NCBI GenBank assembly: GCA_002337055.1
Contig: DDFG01000005.1
Coordinates: 892,222 to 956,221 of the forward strand
Length of the DNA stretch: 64,000 nucleotides
Direction: 5' to 3'
Source of the DNA: Betaproteobacteria bacterium UBA1934
GTDB lineage: Bacteria; Pseudomonadota; Gammaproteobacteria; Burkholderiales; Rhodocyclaceae
This document shows positions 25,015 through 33,212 of this stretch, in pieces. A model generated the notes under the pieces. It had not been told where the DNA came from. It did no database searches and saw only the letters and a program-made list of their open reading frames with translations. A program made the position numbers and the translations under genes. The stretch's first letter is position 1, and each line of letters starts with the position of its first letter.

Positions 25015-25631
25015 TGGCCTGGCTGGACTTTCTGCGCGGTCGGCGCGATGAAACATCCGAGTTGCCCCTCTTTCCGCTCAATACAGTGCTCTTTCCGGGC
25101 GGCGTGCTGGGACTCAAGGTCTTCGAGGCGCGTTATCTCGACATGGCGGCCCGCTGCCTGCGCGAGCGGGCGCCGTTCGGGATCTGCCTGGCGCAATCAG
25201 AAGAAAACGGACTCACCGAACCGCATGAGGTCGGCACGCTCGCCGAGATCGTGAATGCCGACATGGCGCAGGCCGGGGTGCTGATGCTGACCGTGCGCGG
25301 CGGTGGCCGGTTTCGCATCGAACACGCCGAACGTGGCGCAGAGGGGCTTCTGACGGCGCGCGTCGCCTGGTTGGCCGAACCGCCCTCACTCGACGTGCCG
25401 GCGGCGCGGCAGCGTCTGTTGCCCGTGCTGAAACGCATCGTCGGCGACCTGGGGGTGGAGAAAGTGCCCGAGCCGCACCGCTGGGACGATGCCGCCTGGG
25501 TGGGCTACCGTCTGGCCGAAGCCATGCCGGTGCAGAATCTCGCCAAGCAGAAGCTGCTGGAGCTGGAAAACCCGCTGGCGCGCCTCGAAATCCTGGAAAA
25601 ATTCCTCGAACAGAAACGGCTGCTGGCTTGA
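25014..25631 (+). CDS. Stand-alone LON substrate-binding domain protein
   Basis: 205 residues, consisting only of the N-terminal domain of Lon-type proteases (ELPLFPLNTVLFPGGVLGLKVFE, then the C-terminal helical bundle ending ILEKFLEQKRLLA). No ATPase or protease motif is present. Such short proteins are common in Proteobacteria and may bind protein substrates. The start overlaps the ubiX stop. It is the last gene of the run, and a VOC gene faces it 8 bases away. Confidence 0.88.
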   Translation: MAWLDFLRGRRDETSELPLFPLNTVLFPGGVLGLKVFEARYLDMAARCLRERAPFGICLAQSEENGLTEPHEVGTLAEIVNADMAQAGVLMLTVRGGGRFRIEHAERGAEGLLTARVAWLAEPPSLDVPAARQRLLPVLKRIVGDLGVEKVPEPHRWDDAAWVGYRLAEAMPVQNLAKQKLLELENPLARLEILEKFLEQKRLLA

Positions 25632-25639
25632 TTCGGCGT

Positions 25640-26041
25640 CTATTCGGCGGCGGAATACGGGCCGTCGACCAGGCGCTGCGAAATCCACCAGAGATTGCCG
25701 TGCGGATCGCGCACGCCACCCTGGCGGTCGCCATAAGGCATGTCGGCCACGGCCATCTCCAGTGTCGCCCCGGCTGACAGCGCGCGACGCATCGCCGCGT
25801 CGGCATCGGCGACATAGAGATACAGCGAGGCGGGCATCGGGGGATACGCCTCGCTCGCCTCGGAGACCATCACCGTGGCGGTGCCCAGCCGAACCTGACA
25901 GTTGGCGATCCTGCCATCCGGTCGCCGCGATCGGAGCACTTCTTCGCCGCCGAGACCGGCCACCAGAAACTCGACCAGGGTGTCCGCCTGGCGCGCGAAG
26001 AAATACGGCGTGACGATGCTGAACCCGGGCGGAACGAGCAT
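25640..26041 (-). CDS. VOC/glyoxalase-fold (PhnB-like) protein
   Basis: 133 residues with the vicinal-oxygen-chelate pattern: FSIVTPYFFARQADTLVEFL near the start, SLYLYVADADAAMRRALSAGA in the middle, and GDRQGGVRDPHGNLWWIS near the end. The 'YGDRxGxxxDPxGxxW' motif is typical of PhnB-like proteins. The reaction is unknown. It lies 2 bases after ahpF and is probably transcribed with it. Confidence 0.85.
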   Translation of the reverse strand: MLVPPGFSIVTPYFFARQADTLVEFLVAGLGGEEVLRSRRPDGRIANCQVRLGTATVMVSEASEAYPPMPASLYLYVADADAAMRRALSAGATLEMAVADMPYGDRQGGVRDPHGNLWWISQRLVDGPYSAAE

Positions 26042-26043
26042 GC

Positions 26044-27588
26044 TCAGCTTCTGATCAGATGGTCGAAAGCGCCGAGCGCGGCCTTGGCGCCTTCGCCCAT
26101 GGCGATGATGATCTGCTTGAAGGGCACGGCGGTCACGTCGCCGGCCGCAAAGACGCCAGGGACCGAGGTCTGGCCGCGCGCATCCACTTCGATTTCGCCG
26201 AAGCGCGAGAGATTCACGGTGCCTTTCACCCAGTCGGTGTTGGGCACCAACCCGATCTGGACGAAGATGCCGGCCAGATCGACGCGATGCGACGTTCCGC
26301 TCGGGCGGTCGGTGTATTGCAGCCCGTTCACCTTTTGCCCATCGCCCAGCACCTCGGTGGTTTGCGCCTCGGTGATGACCTTGACGTTGGGCAAGCTGAA
26401 CAGTTTTTTCTGCAAGACCGCATCGGCGCGCAACGCGGCGCCGAATTCCAGCAGCGTGACGTGTTCGACAATGCCCGCCAGGTCGATGGCAGCTTCGACG
26501 CCGGAATTGCCGCCGCCGACCACCGCGACGCGCTTGCCCTTGAACAAAGGGCCGTCGCAGTGCGGACAATAGGCGACGCCCTTGCCGCGGTATTCGCGCT
26601 CGCCGGGCACGTTCATTTCGCGCCAGCGGGCGCCGGTGGCGATCAGCACGGACTTGGCCTTCAGGCTGGCGCCCGACTCCAGTTGCACCTCGATCTGTTC
26701 GCCGGGCACGAGCGCCCTGGCGCGCTGCTGGTTCATGACGTCTACCTCGTAGGCGGCGACGTGCGCTTCCAGCGCGGCGACGAGTTTCGGGCCTTCGGTT
26801 TCCTTGACCGAGATGAAATTCTCGATGCCCAGCGTATCCATGACCTGACCGCCGAAACGCTCGGCGACAATGCCCGTGCGGATGCCTTTGCGCGCCGCGT
26901 AAATGGCGGCCGAGGCGCCAGCCGGCCCGCCACCGACGATGAGCAGGTCGAACGGCGTTTTGGCGGCGATCTTCTCGGCGGCGCGGGCGACGGCGCCGGT
27001 ATCGACCTTGGCCAGGATTTCCGGCAGTTCCATGCGGCCCTGGGCGAACGGCTCGCCGTTCAGGTAAACGCTCGGCACGGCCATGATTTGGCGTTGATTG
27101 ACTTCCTCCTGAAAGAGCGCGCCATCGATCATGATGTGTTCGATATGGGGATTCAGCGCCGCCATCAGGTTGAGCGACTGCACGACTTCGGGGCAGTTGT
27201 GGCAAGTGAGCGAAATGTAGGTTTCGAATCGCAACCGATCAGGCAGAGCGCGAATTTGCGCCTGCACCTCGGCCTCCGCCTTGGCGGGGTGGCCGCCGGT
27301 GTGCAGCAGCGCCAGCACCAGCGAAGTGAATTCGTGACCCATCGGCAGACCGGCAAAGCGGATCCGGGGTGCTTCGCCCGTCGCCGCGATGGCAAATGAG
27401 GGGACGCGCTCGCCGGCAGGATCGCCCTGCTTCAGGGTGATTTTGGCCGACAGTTCGGCGATTTCCGCCAACAAGGTGCGGGTTTCCTGCGAAGCCGGGC
27501 TGTCGTCGACATAGGCAATCAGTTCGATTGGGCGCGTCAGTCGATCGAGATAGGCGCGCAATTGGTCTTTCAGCGAGGCTTCGAGCAT
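26044..27588 (-). CDS. ahpF: Alkyl hydroperoxide reductase subunit F
   Basis: 514 residues from the ATG at 27588, preceded by an AGGTGA ribosome binding site. The N-terminal double thioredoxin fold carries a CxxC (LTCHNCPEVVQ). The FAD domain has VGGGPAGASAAIYAARKG. The NADH-dependent disulfide centre is AYCPHCDGP. AhpF passes electrons from NADH to AhpC to destroy peroxides. It follows ahpC, from which it is separated by a strong hairpin terminator, so its expression should be lower than that of ahpC. Confidence 0.95.
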   Translation of the reverse strand: MLEASLKDQLRAYLDRLTRPIELIAYVDDSPASQETRTLLAEIAELSAKITLKQGDPAGERVPSFAIAATGEAPRIRFAGLPMGHEFTSLVLALLHTGGHPAKAEAEVQAQIRALPDRLRFETYISLTCHNCPEVVQSLNLMAALNPHIEHIMIDGALFQEEVNQRQIMAVPSVYLNGEPFAQGRMELPEILAKVDTGAVARAAEKIAAKTPFDLLIVGGGPAGASAAIYAARKGIRTGIVAERFGGQVMDTLGIENFISVKETEGPKLVAALEAHVAAYEVDVMNQQRARALVPGEQIEVQLESGASLKAKSVLIATGARWREMNVPGEREYRGKGVAYCPHCDGPLFKGKRVAVVGGGNSGVEAAIDLAGIVEHVTLLEFGAALRADAVLQKKLFSLPNVKVITEAQTTEVLGDGQKVNGLQYTDRPSGTSHRVDLAGIFVQIGLVPNTDWVKGTVNLSRFGEIEVDARGQTSVPGVFAAGDVTAVPFKQIIIAMGEGAKAALGAFDHLIRS

Positions 27589-27613
27589 GGTGTCACCTGT
27601 GGGTTGGCGGAAG

Positions 27614-27645
27614 AAAAAACGCCGGGGAGTCGGACTCCCCGGCGT
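27614..27645 (-). terminator. Rho-independent terminator/attenuator between ahpC and ahpF
   Basis: Perfect 13-base arms (27619-27631 and 27633-27645) with a one-base centre. On the minus strand the stem is followed by a run of six T (27614-27619). The extreme tightness means the real loop is probably 3-5 bases. It lies after ahpC and before ahpF, a good place for partial termination. Confidence 0.85.
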
Positions 27646-27671
27646 CGGGCTGGGGCTGGAGGTGTGGTTGT

Positions 27672-28235
27672 TTAGATCTTGCCGACCAGGTCGAGCGACG
27701 GGGCCAGGGTTTGCGCGCCCGGCGTCCACTTGGCGGGGCAGACTTCACCCGGGTGGCTGGCGACGTATTGGGCGGCCTGCACCTTGCGCAGCAGCTCCTT
27801 GGCGTCGCGGCCGATGCCCAGATCGTGGATCTCGGCGACCTTGATGACGCCTTCCGGATTGATGACGAAGGTGCCGCGCAGCGCCAGACCTTCTTCCTCG
27901 ATCATCACGTCGAAGTTGCGGCTGATTGTGCCGGTCGGATCGCCGACCATCGGGTAGGTGATTTTCTTGATCGTGTCGGAAGTGTCGTGCCAGGCCTTGT
28001 GCGTGAAATGCGTGTCGGTCGAGACCGAGTAGCATTCGACACCGATCTTCTGGAATTCCGGATACAGATCTGCAAGATCACCCAACTCGGTCGGGCAGAC
28101 GAAGGTGAAGTCGGCGGGATAGAAGAAGACGACGGACCACTTGCCCTTGAGGTCGGCATCGCTGACCGGGACGAACTTGCCATTGTGGTAGGCCTGGGCC
28201 TTGAAGGGTTTGACGGTGGTATTGATGATCGACAT
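27672..28235 (-). CDS. ahpC: Alkyl hydroperoxide reductase subunit C (peroxiredoxin)
   Basis: 187 residues, the standard typical 2-Cys peroxiredoxin length. The peroxidatic Cys is in FTFVCPTELGDL and the resolving Cys is in GEVCPAKWTPG. It reduces H2O2 and organic peroxides and is recycled by AhpF. A strong AAAGGAGA ribosome binding site precedes the ATG. The 135 bases upstream contain an OxyR-like half site. It is the first gene of ahpC-(terminator)-ahpF-VOC. Confidence 0.97.
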   Translation of the reverse strand: MSIINTTVKPFKAQAYHNGKFVPVSDADLKGKWSVVFFYPADFTFVCPTELGDLADLYPEFQKIGVECYSVSTDTHFTHKAWHDTSDTIKKITYPMVGDPTGTISRNFDVMIEEEGLALRGTFVINPEGVIKVAEIHDLGIGRDAKELLRKVQAAQYVASHPGEVCPAKWTPGAQTLAPSLDLVGKI

Positions 28236-28327
28236 GAGCTTGCTCTCCTTTAGGAAAAAACGTGGTTGGCAGGTGAATGATAGGAAAGCCGCGACGAAGT
28301 ATCCAATTGAAATGTTGAATACGTTCG

Positions 28328-28342
28328 ATAGACAATGGCTAT
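28328..28342. promoter_or_regulatory. OxyR-like ATAG-N7-CTAT element upstream of ahpC
   Basis: ATAG (28328-28331), 7 bases, CTAT (28339-28342) is one half of the tetrameric OxyR pattern, about 90 bases upstream of ahpC. The expected second ATAG/CTAT pair on either side is poor, so this is suggestive only. The surrounding 28236-28370 is AT-rich, with a weak promoter-like TTGGAT/TATCAT pair on the minus strand. Confidence 0.35.
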
Positions 28343-28370
28343 TGTTTGAAACAAAAAAGAAATAATAACT

Positions 28371-28862
28371 CTATTTTACAGGCCGGCCGGGTTGCGCGGG
28401 CGTCGGCAGTGGCGGCAGTGCCGAGAATTCCCATTCCGAATAACGCGTGCGGCCTTGCAGAAACGCGTCGCGGGAACGGAATCCGTCCTGCTTCAGGGTG
28501 CTGGTGGTCGAACGGCTGCGGACGCCGGCAATGCCGCCCTGTGGGGCGGGGATGATTTCCCAGTCGGGTTTGCCGGTCATCGGGTCGGGATAGAGGCGGC
28601 GCAAATGGCGCCGCGTCCCGGCGAAACGAGGGTCGGTCAGCAGATGGTCGAGCGTCGGCGGGTAGGTTTTCAGCGGACCGGGGCTGGCGTCGCGGTAGGC
28701 GATGATGGCGCTACGATACTGGTCGCCGATCCAGAGCAGTTCGCTTTCGCGGTCGCGTTGCCGGCGTTGCTGGTAGACGTCGGCGGCGGTGCCCACGACG
28801 ATGCCGACCAGGGCGATGGCCAGCAGCAGGCCGATCAGTGCGATGCCGGTTTGCCGACGCAT
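28371..28862 (-). CDS. Minor pseudopilin lacking Glu5 (GspK-like position)
   Basis: 163 residues with a prepilin N-terminus: basic leader MRRQTG, then the hydrophobic helix IALIGLLLAIALVGIVVG. If cleavage is after the Gly, mature residue 5 is Gly rather than the near-universal Glu. Loss of Glu5 is typical of GspK-type tip pseudopilins, though this protein is much shorter than GspK. The globular part (ending PLPTPAQPGRPVK) is not recognised. It is the last gene of the secretion cluster, overlapping the previous one by a single base. Confidence 0.8.
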   Translation of the reverse strand: MRRQTGIALIGLLLAIALVGIVVGTAADVYQQRRQRDRESELLWIGDQYRSAIIAYRDASPGPLKTYPPTLDHLLTDPRFAGTRRHLRRLYPDPMTGKPDWEIIPAPQGGIAGVRSRSTTSTLKQDGFRSRDAFLQGRTRYSEWEFSALPPLPTPAQPGRPVK

Positions 28863-29260
28863 CAGAAATCCTTGAAGGTGTTGCCGTCGCTAGCCTTGCC
28901 CGGGGCGCCGCTCCTGACGTCAACGATGCCGCTGTTGCCGGGACCGCTGGCCCGTACCTCGACCCAGGTGTCGTTCTTTTCGGTCAGCGGATCGACCGGA
29001 ATCGCGCGCAGATAGCGTTTGCCAACCAGGGTTTGCAATGATTCCGGGTGTTTTCCCGTGTCGCCATAGTATTTGTCTATCGCATCGCGCATGACGCTCA
29101 GGTCCTCCTTCAGCGCCGTTTCGCGCGCCCGGTCGGCCACACCGAAGTACTGGGGCGCCGCGATGGCGACCAGCGTGGCGATGATGGCGAGCACCACAAG
29201 CAATTCGATCAGGGTGAACCCGAGCGTCGGACGCTTACCACTGCCGATAGGGAATACCAT
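28862..29260 (-). CDS. GspG-like pseudopilin
   Basis: 132 residues with leader MVFPIGSGKRPTLG, cleavage before FTLIELLVVLAIIATLVAIA (Glu5 intact), and a GspG-like body (KEDLSVMRDAIDKYYGDTGKHPESL, then RAIPVDPLTEKNDTW). It resembles a major-type pseudopilin but is encoded downstream, with the minor ones. It overlaps the upstream pseudopilin gene by 26 bases. Confidence 0.88.
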   Translation of the reverse strand: MVFPIGSGKRPTLGFTLIELLVVLAIIATLVAIAAPQYFGVADRARETALKEDLSVMRDAIDKYYGDTGKHPESLQTLVGKRYLRAIPVDPLTEKNDTWVEVRASGPGNSGIVDVRSGAPGKASDGNTFKDF

Positions 29261-29717
29261 TCAAACCCACCTTGTCGGAACGCGAAAAGATATCGTAAAC
29301 GTCGTCACCCGGATGCGGGTCGTCGGCACCGGACGCGTAGCTGCGCAATCCCCAGCTCTGTTCCGCGTCGCCCTCAGTCGGGGTCATTGGGTCGCGCGGC
29401 ACGCGGCGGAGAAAATAGATTTTCTTCTTTTGCGGCGATTTTTCGTCTTCGACGCCGTCGACCAGCACTTGCAGATTGCGCGGATAGCCGCTGTTGCCAA
29501 CGATCCTGGCGATTCGGCCGTCTTCCACGGCGCGGTGGTACTCGTCGAGCGCATCGCGTACGGTGCGTAGGGCATGCCGGAGTTCGTCTTCTTTTTTCCG
29601 TTGCAGGGCGACGTCGGCAAAGGGCACGGCGACCGATGCGAGCAGCGCCAGAATCGCCAGCGCCACGATCATCTCGATCAGCGTGAAACCGCTTGCCCGG
29701 CAGCGCTTCGTTGTCAT
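29235..29717 (-). CDS. Type II secretion pseudopilin
   Basis: 160 residues: short leader MTTKRCRASG, helix FTLIEMIVALAILALLASVA with Glu5, and a body with DELRHALRTVRDALDEYHRAV and SGYPRNLQVLVDGVED. The pattern RRVPRDPMTP matches pseudopilins of PulG-related type. It starts inside the end of the secretin gene (4-base overlap), which ties it to the assembly apparatus. Confidence 0.87.
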   Translation of the reverse strand: MTTKRCRASGFTLIEMIVALAILALLASVAVPFADVALQRKKEDELRHALRTVRDALDEYHRAVEDGRIARIVGNSGYPRNLQVLVDGVEDEKSPQKKKIYFLRRVPRDPMTPTEGDAEQSWGLRSYASGADDPHPGDDVYDIFSRSDKVGLNGIPYRQW

Positions 29718-32110
29718 GGCTGAACGAGCAGGGGGTGGGGATCGGGCGAGGCGATGGTGACCGGGTTGTCCCCCATGTCGTTGGCGAAGATGCCGCCGAA
29801 GGCGACGAAGGCGGGTTCGGCGCCAGCCTGCTTGCCGCGGAAAGTCAGGGTTCCGAGCAGCCCGGCGCCGCGCGCGCCGCCCGGGTTACTGGCGATCAGG
29901 CGCAGACGGCCCGGACTCTCCACCTTAACCTCAAAAGCGGGCGTGCCGCCGCTGGAGCCCATCAGCGGCCCGACCTGGCTGCCAGCATATTCCAGTTTGC
30001 CGGGGTCGTAGTCGATCTCCAGGTTGATGAGCTTCACGTCCTGACGCAGCGTGGCCCCGATGCGCAGATCGCCGGTCCGGCCGACCGTGAGTCCATTGCC
30101 GGCATCAAGTTGGAAGGTCACCGCAGGGGAGGCATCGGCGGCCACCGGGACCCCGCCGGGTGCGCCGGGCGGTGGAAAGGGAGCCGCGGGCGCGGCGGCC
30201 GTTGAAGCGGGCGGCAACGACAATCGCGCCGAGGCTTGCAGACGCAGCGGCGTCACGCTGGCATAGTTGTCCGATCCGGCCGCGAATTCGGTGATATGCA
30301 CCGGCGGCAGTTCGGTGCGACGCAGAATGCGCGGCGTCACCAGCAGCACGATCTCGGTCTTGTCCACATTCTCGCCCTTGGAGCCGAACAGGCGGCCGAC
30401 CAGCGGCAAATCCCCCAGGGTGGGGATCTTGCTGGTCGCGTTTCGCTCCTCGCGCTTGATCAGGCCGGCGAGCACCTGCGTTTCGCCATCCTTCAGCCGC
30501 AGCACGGTTTCCGCGCGCCGGGTGCCGATCTGATAGGTCAGCAGGCCGGATTTGGAGGTGATTTCCCGGGCGACGCTGCTCACTTCCAACGCCATTTTGA
30601 GACTGACCTGATTGTCGGGATGCACGAGCGGGTCGACATCCAGCGCCAGGCCGACATCGAGGTATTGCACCGATTCCGTCGAGACCCCGGTAGCGGCGGT
30701 GGTGGTGGTGATGACTGGCACCTTGTCGCCGATGCGGATCTTGGCCTTTTCACGGCTCTTGACGCGGATGCGCGGGTTGGCAAGCAAATTGGTGAGGCCG
30801 TCCTGCGCTTTCAGGTCGACGAGAAAGGCCGGGTCGCCCAGAGAGGCCAGCACGTGGCCACTGGTCAGGTGCGCCAGTTCGCGCAGGGTCGTGGTCCCGC
30901 GCAGGTAGCCGGCGCTGGTGACCGTGGCCGAGGTGGTGGTCTGTGTGACCGTGTTGCCGATCAGGTTGGCGTTGGTCGAAAACGGCGTCAGCGAGAGCTG
31001 ACCGGGATACTGGATGCCGAGATGTTCCAGCCGCGAGGTCGAGACTTCCAGCACCTCCACATCCAGCATGATCTCGGATTCCTGCAAATCTTGGGCGGCG
31101 ATCAGTTTCTCGATGATGCGGATATTGTCCAGGCTGTCGCGCACCGTCAGCAGGCCGACCTTCTCGTCGATGAACACATCGCGGCTGCGGGCCAGGGTCT
31201 TGACCAGATTCATCGTCTGCTTGGGATCGGCGTTGCCGATGTAGAAGCTCTTGACGATGTTTTCCTGATAATCGGCTTTCTTCGCCGGATTGTTGGGGTA
31301 GATCAGCACCGCGTTCTCACCGAGGATCTTCTTTTCGAGCTGCGAGGTGGTCAGCAGCACCGTGAGGGCGTCTTCGACGCTCATCTGGTTGGCGAACAGC
31401 GTCACCTTTTGCGCCGTCTGCACATCCTTGTCGAAGACGAAGGAGATCTTGGCCAACTGGGCCAGTGCCTGGAACACTTCGGAAAGGCTGGCGTCGCGGA
31501 ATTGCAGATTCACCGGCTTTTTCATGCCGGCCGCCAGGCGCGGCGGCAGCAACTGCTGCTGGTGTTGTTCGGCTTCGATGCGTCGTTTCAGTCTGGCGGC
31601 GGCAGGGTGTACGGGGTTTTCAGCCAGCACGGTGCGCAGGGTCGCCAGTGCGTGTTCGGGCTGGCTTTCGGCGCGGGCTTCGGCCTGTCGCACCAGAGCA
31701 TCGTGCCGACGGGCATCCTGCACTTGACGAAGTCCGGCCCAGGCGCGGGCGCCGTCCTTGTCAATGGCGGTGGCTTGCCGGAAAGCTGCCTCGGCGGTGG
31801 CGTAGTCCTCGTTTACCAGTGCCGTTTGCCCCTGCACGATCAGCCGATTGGCGCGTTGTTCCTGCTGCCGCAGCAGATAGGCCTTGAACTCGGCGTTGTC
31901 GGGATGCGTGGCGATCAGATGTTCGATCTGCGCCAGTCCGGCATCGACCTGGCCGCTGGCGATCTGCTCGCGGGCCTCGCGGAAAGCGCGCTCGGGGGTC
32001 GAGCACGCTGCCAGCAGAGCGCACAGCGCTACCGCTACGAGAAGCGGACGCGGCGGGCGGGAAAGGGGGCGCGAAAGGGAACGGGAAACGAAGAAACGGG
32101 TGGCGATCAT
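29714..32110 (-). CDS. gspD: Secretin lipoprotein with C-terminal cohesin-like domain
   Basis: 798 residues. The lipobox LLAACS gives a lipidated Cys at residue 36. TPR-like helices cover about 40-185. An STN/N0-type domain follows (about 195-275, starting MKKPVNLQFRDASLSEVF), then a secretin N domain (about 285-350). The secretin core (about 420-600) includes LLANPRIRVKSREKAKIRIGD and the terminal VLAGLIKRE and PLVGRLFGS motifs. After a Pro/Ala linker (about 635-662) comes a domain with cohesin-like beta pattern (about 662-795: INLEIDYDPGKLEYAG, then GTLTFRGKQAG). Outer-membrane pore of a type II secretion/MSHA-like machine. The start overlaps the previous gene by one base. Confidence 0.93.
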   Translation of the reverse strand: MIATRFFVSRSLSRPLSRPPRPLLVAVALCALLAACSTPERAFREAREQIASGQVDAGLAQIEHLIATHPDNAEFKAYLLRQQEQRANRLIVQGQTALVNEDYATAEAAFRQATAIDKDGARAWAGLRQVQDARRHDALVRQAEARAESQPEHALATLRTVLAENPVHPAAARLKRRIEAEQHQQQLLPPRLAAGMKKPVNLQFRDASLSEVFQALAQLAKISFVFDKDVQTAQKVTLFANQMSVEDALTVLLTTSQLEKKILGENAVLIYPNNPAKKADYQENIVKSFYIGNADPKQTMNLVKTLARSRDVFIDEKVGLLTVRDSLDNIRIIEKLIAAQDLQESEIMLDVEVLEVSTSRLEHLGIQYPGQLSLTPFSTNANLIGNTVTQTTTSATVTSAGYLRGTTTLRELAHLTSGHVLASLGDPAFLVDLKAQDGLTNLLANPRIRVKSREKAKIRIGDKVPVITTTTAATGVSTESVQYLDVGLALDVDPLVHPDNQVSLKMALEVSSVAREITSKSGLLTYQIGTRRAETVLRLKDGETQVLAGLIKREERNATSKIPTLGDLPLVGRLFGSKGENVDKTEIVLLVTPRILRRTELPPVHITEFAAGSDNYASVTPLRLQASARLSLPPASTAAAPAAPFPPPGAPGGVPVAADASPAVTFQLDAGNGLTVGRTGDLRIGATLRQDVKLINLEIDYDPGKLEYAGSQVGPLMGSSGGTPAFEVKVESPGRLRLIASNPGGARGAGLLGTLTFRGKQAGAEPAFVAFGGIFANDMGDNPVTIASPDPHPLLVQP

Positions 32111-32676
32111 CAGGGATTCCCCAGCGGAATATCGATGTGTTCGTGGTTGGCAAGGCGCACGACGACAATCGCGTCGGTGCGGATGGCACGTAGCCGGAAG
32201 CCGTCGGGCAGCGCATCGCCAGGTCGGGCGATGACAACATTTTGGTCGTGCGCGATGATGACGCGCGCTTCGCCACCATCGATATATTGGCCCAACACGC
32301 GAAAACGCGGTGGCGGCAACACGACGGGCGGTGGTGGCGGAGGCGGCGCATCAGCGGCGACCGGTGGAGGGGCAAGGCGGCTGGCCATGGCGTCCTGGTG
32401 CGCGGCGGGCATCGCGGGGCGCAGACCGGCAGGTGCGCTGATCGAGGCAGCTTGAGCCGCTGCGGGAGGCGCCGCATGGGCAGATGTCGGCACCGGCACG
32501 GCCGCGGCGGTCGGGTTGGTTGGCCTCGGGTCGGTCCGGCTCACGGCACTATCGCGTAACTGGGCTTCGCGCTCCGCCACGCGCCAGGCGCGTACGCCAT
32601 AACTGGCCGCGGTGAGCGCCAGGGTAGCCGTCAGGGCGATGAGCAGCGGGCGTGATACGCGCATCGGGGCGCTCAT
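32110..32676 (-). CDS. GspC/PilP-like periplasmic linker protein
   Basis: 188 residues from the ATG at 32676. One N-terminal membrane helix (about 9-27) is followed by a long Pro/Ala-rich linker (about 50-130, with PPPPPPPVVLPPP). A small C-terminal beta domain (about 131-185: FRVLGQYIDGGEARVIIAHDQNV in two strands, then GDALPDGFRLRAI) completes it. This is the layout of GspC HR domains and PilP, which connect the inner-membrane platform to the secretin. The position right before the secretin gene supports that role. Confidence 0.75.
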   Translation of the reverse strand: MSAPMRVSRPLLIALTATLALTAASYGVRAWRVAEREAQLRDSAVSRTDPRPTNPTAAAVPVPTSAHAAPPAAAQAASISAPAGLRPAMPAAHQDAMASRLAPPPVAADAPPPPPPPVVLPPPRFRVLGQYIDGGEARVIIAHDQNVVIARPGDALPDGFRLRAIRTDAIVVVRLANHEHIDIPLGNP

Positions 32677-33212
32677 GGCTCGGCCTTCATGTAGAGCGTC
32701 AGGCGCAAATGCGCAGTTACCTCGGCGGCATCGGTAGTGGCGCGCTCGAAAACGAGGCCGTCGATGGCCATCGTCGGGCGCTCTTCGAGCAGGCGATCCA
32801 GCCAACTGCGCAGACGCAGGTAGGGCGCCACCGCCACCACGTCGGCGTGGTAAAGCAGCAGGGCCTTGCCGTTTTCGCGCAACATCTGGTAATCGGTGCG
32901 CTCGATCCGCACTCCGTCGCGGGCGGCCAATGTGTGCAGCAGGTTGGCGAAATCGGTGGCGGCAGCCGGACTGGGCAGTAACGCGGCCAGTCGTTCGCCG
33001 TCCGCATTGCTGGGCGCGCGGCCGGAACGCAGATCGGTCACCTCGTGGATCAAGGCCAGGCGCTCCTGGTTCAGACGGTGCAGCACGGTAAGGGTGAGCA
33101 AGGCGGCGATGGCGAGAGCACCCAGTCCGGCCCATCCGGTCCGCCCGATCGATTCAAGGGCGCGAATCAGGCGCCAGCGCCACACTGCGCGGGGAGGTGG
33201 CAGACCGGTCAT
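32673..33212 (-). CDS. PilO/GspM-like inner-membrane platform protein
   Basis: 179 residues. One membrane helix (about 26-46) is followed by a short coiled coil (LNQERLALIHEVTDLR) and a ferredoxin-like periplasmic domain containing FANLLHTLAARDGVRIE and LRLRSWLDRLLEERPTM. This is the layout of PilO/GspM. It overlaps its neighbours by 4 bases on each side, consistent with an assembly subcomplex of PilM-, PilN-, PilO- and PilP-like proteins. Confidence 0.75.
   Translation of the reverse strand: MTGLPPPRAVWRWRLIRALESIGRTGWAGLGALAIAALLTLTVLHRLNQERLALIHEVTDLRSGRAPSNADGERLAALLPSPAAATDFANLLHTLAARDGVRIERTDYQMLRENGKALLLYHADVVAVAPYLRLRSWLDRLLEERPTMAIDGLVFERATTDAAEVTAHLRLTLYMKAEP

Noticed and set aside
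30236..32455. 739-codon open frame antisense to the secretin gene
   Set aside because: It is a shadow of high-GC coding sequence: biased Gly/Arg/His/Gln composition, no domain, no ribosome binding site, fully opposite a clear secretin.
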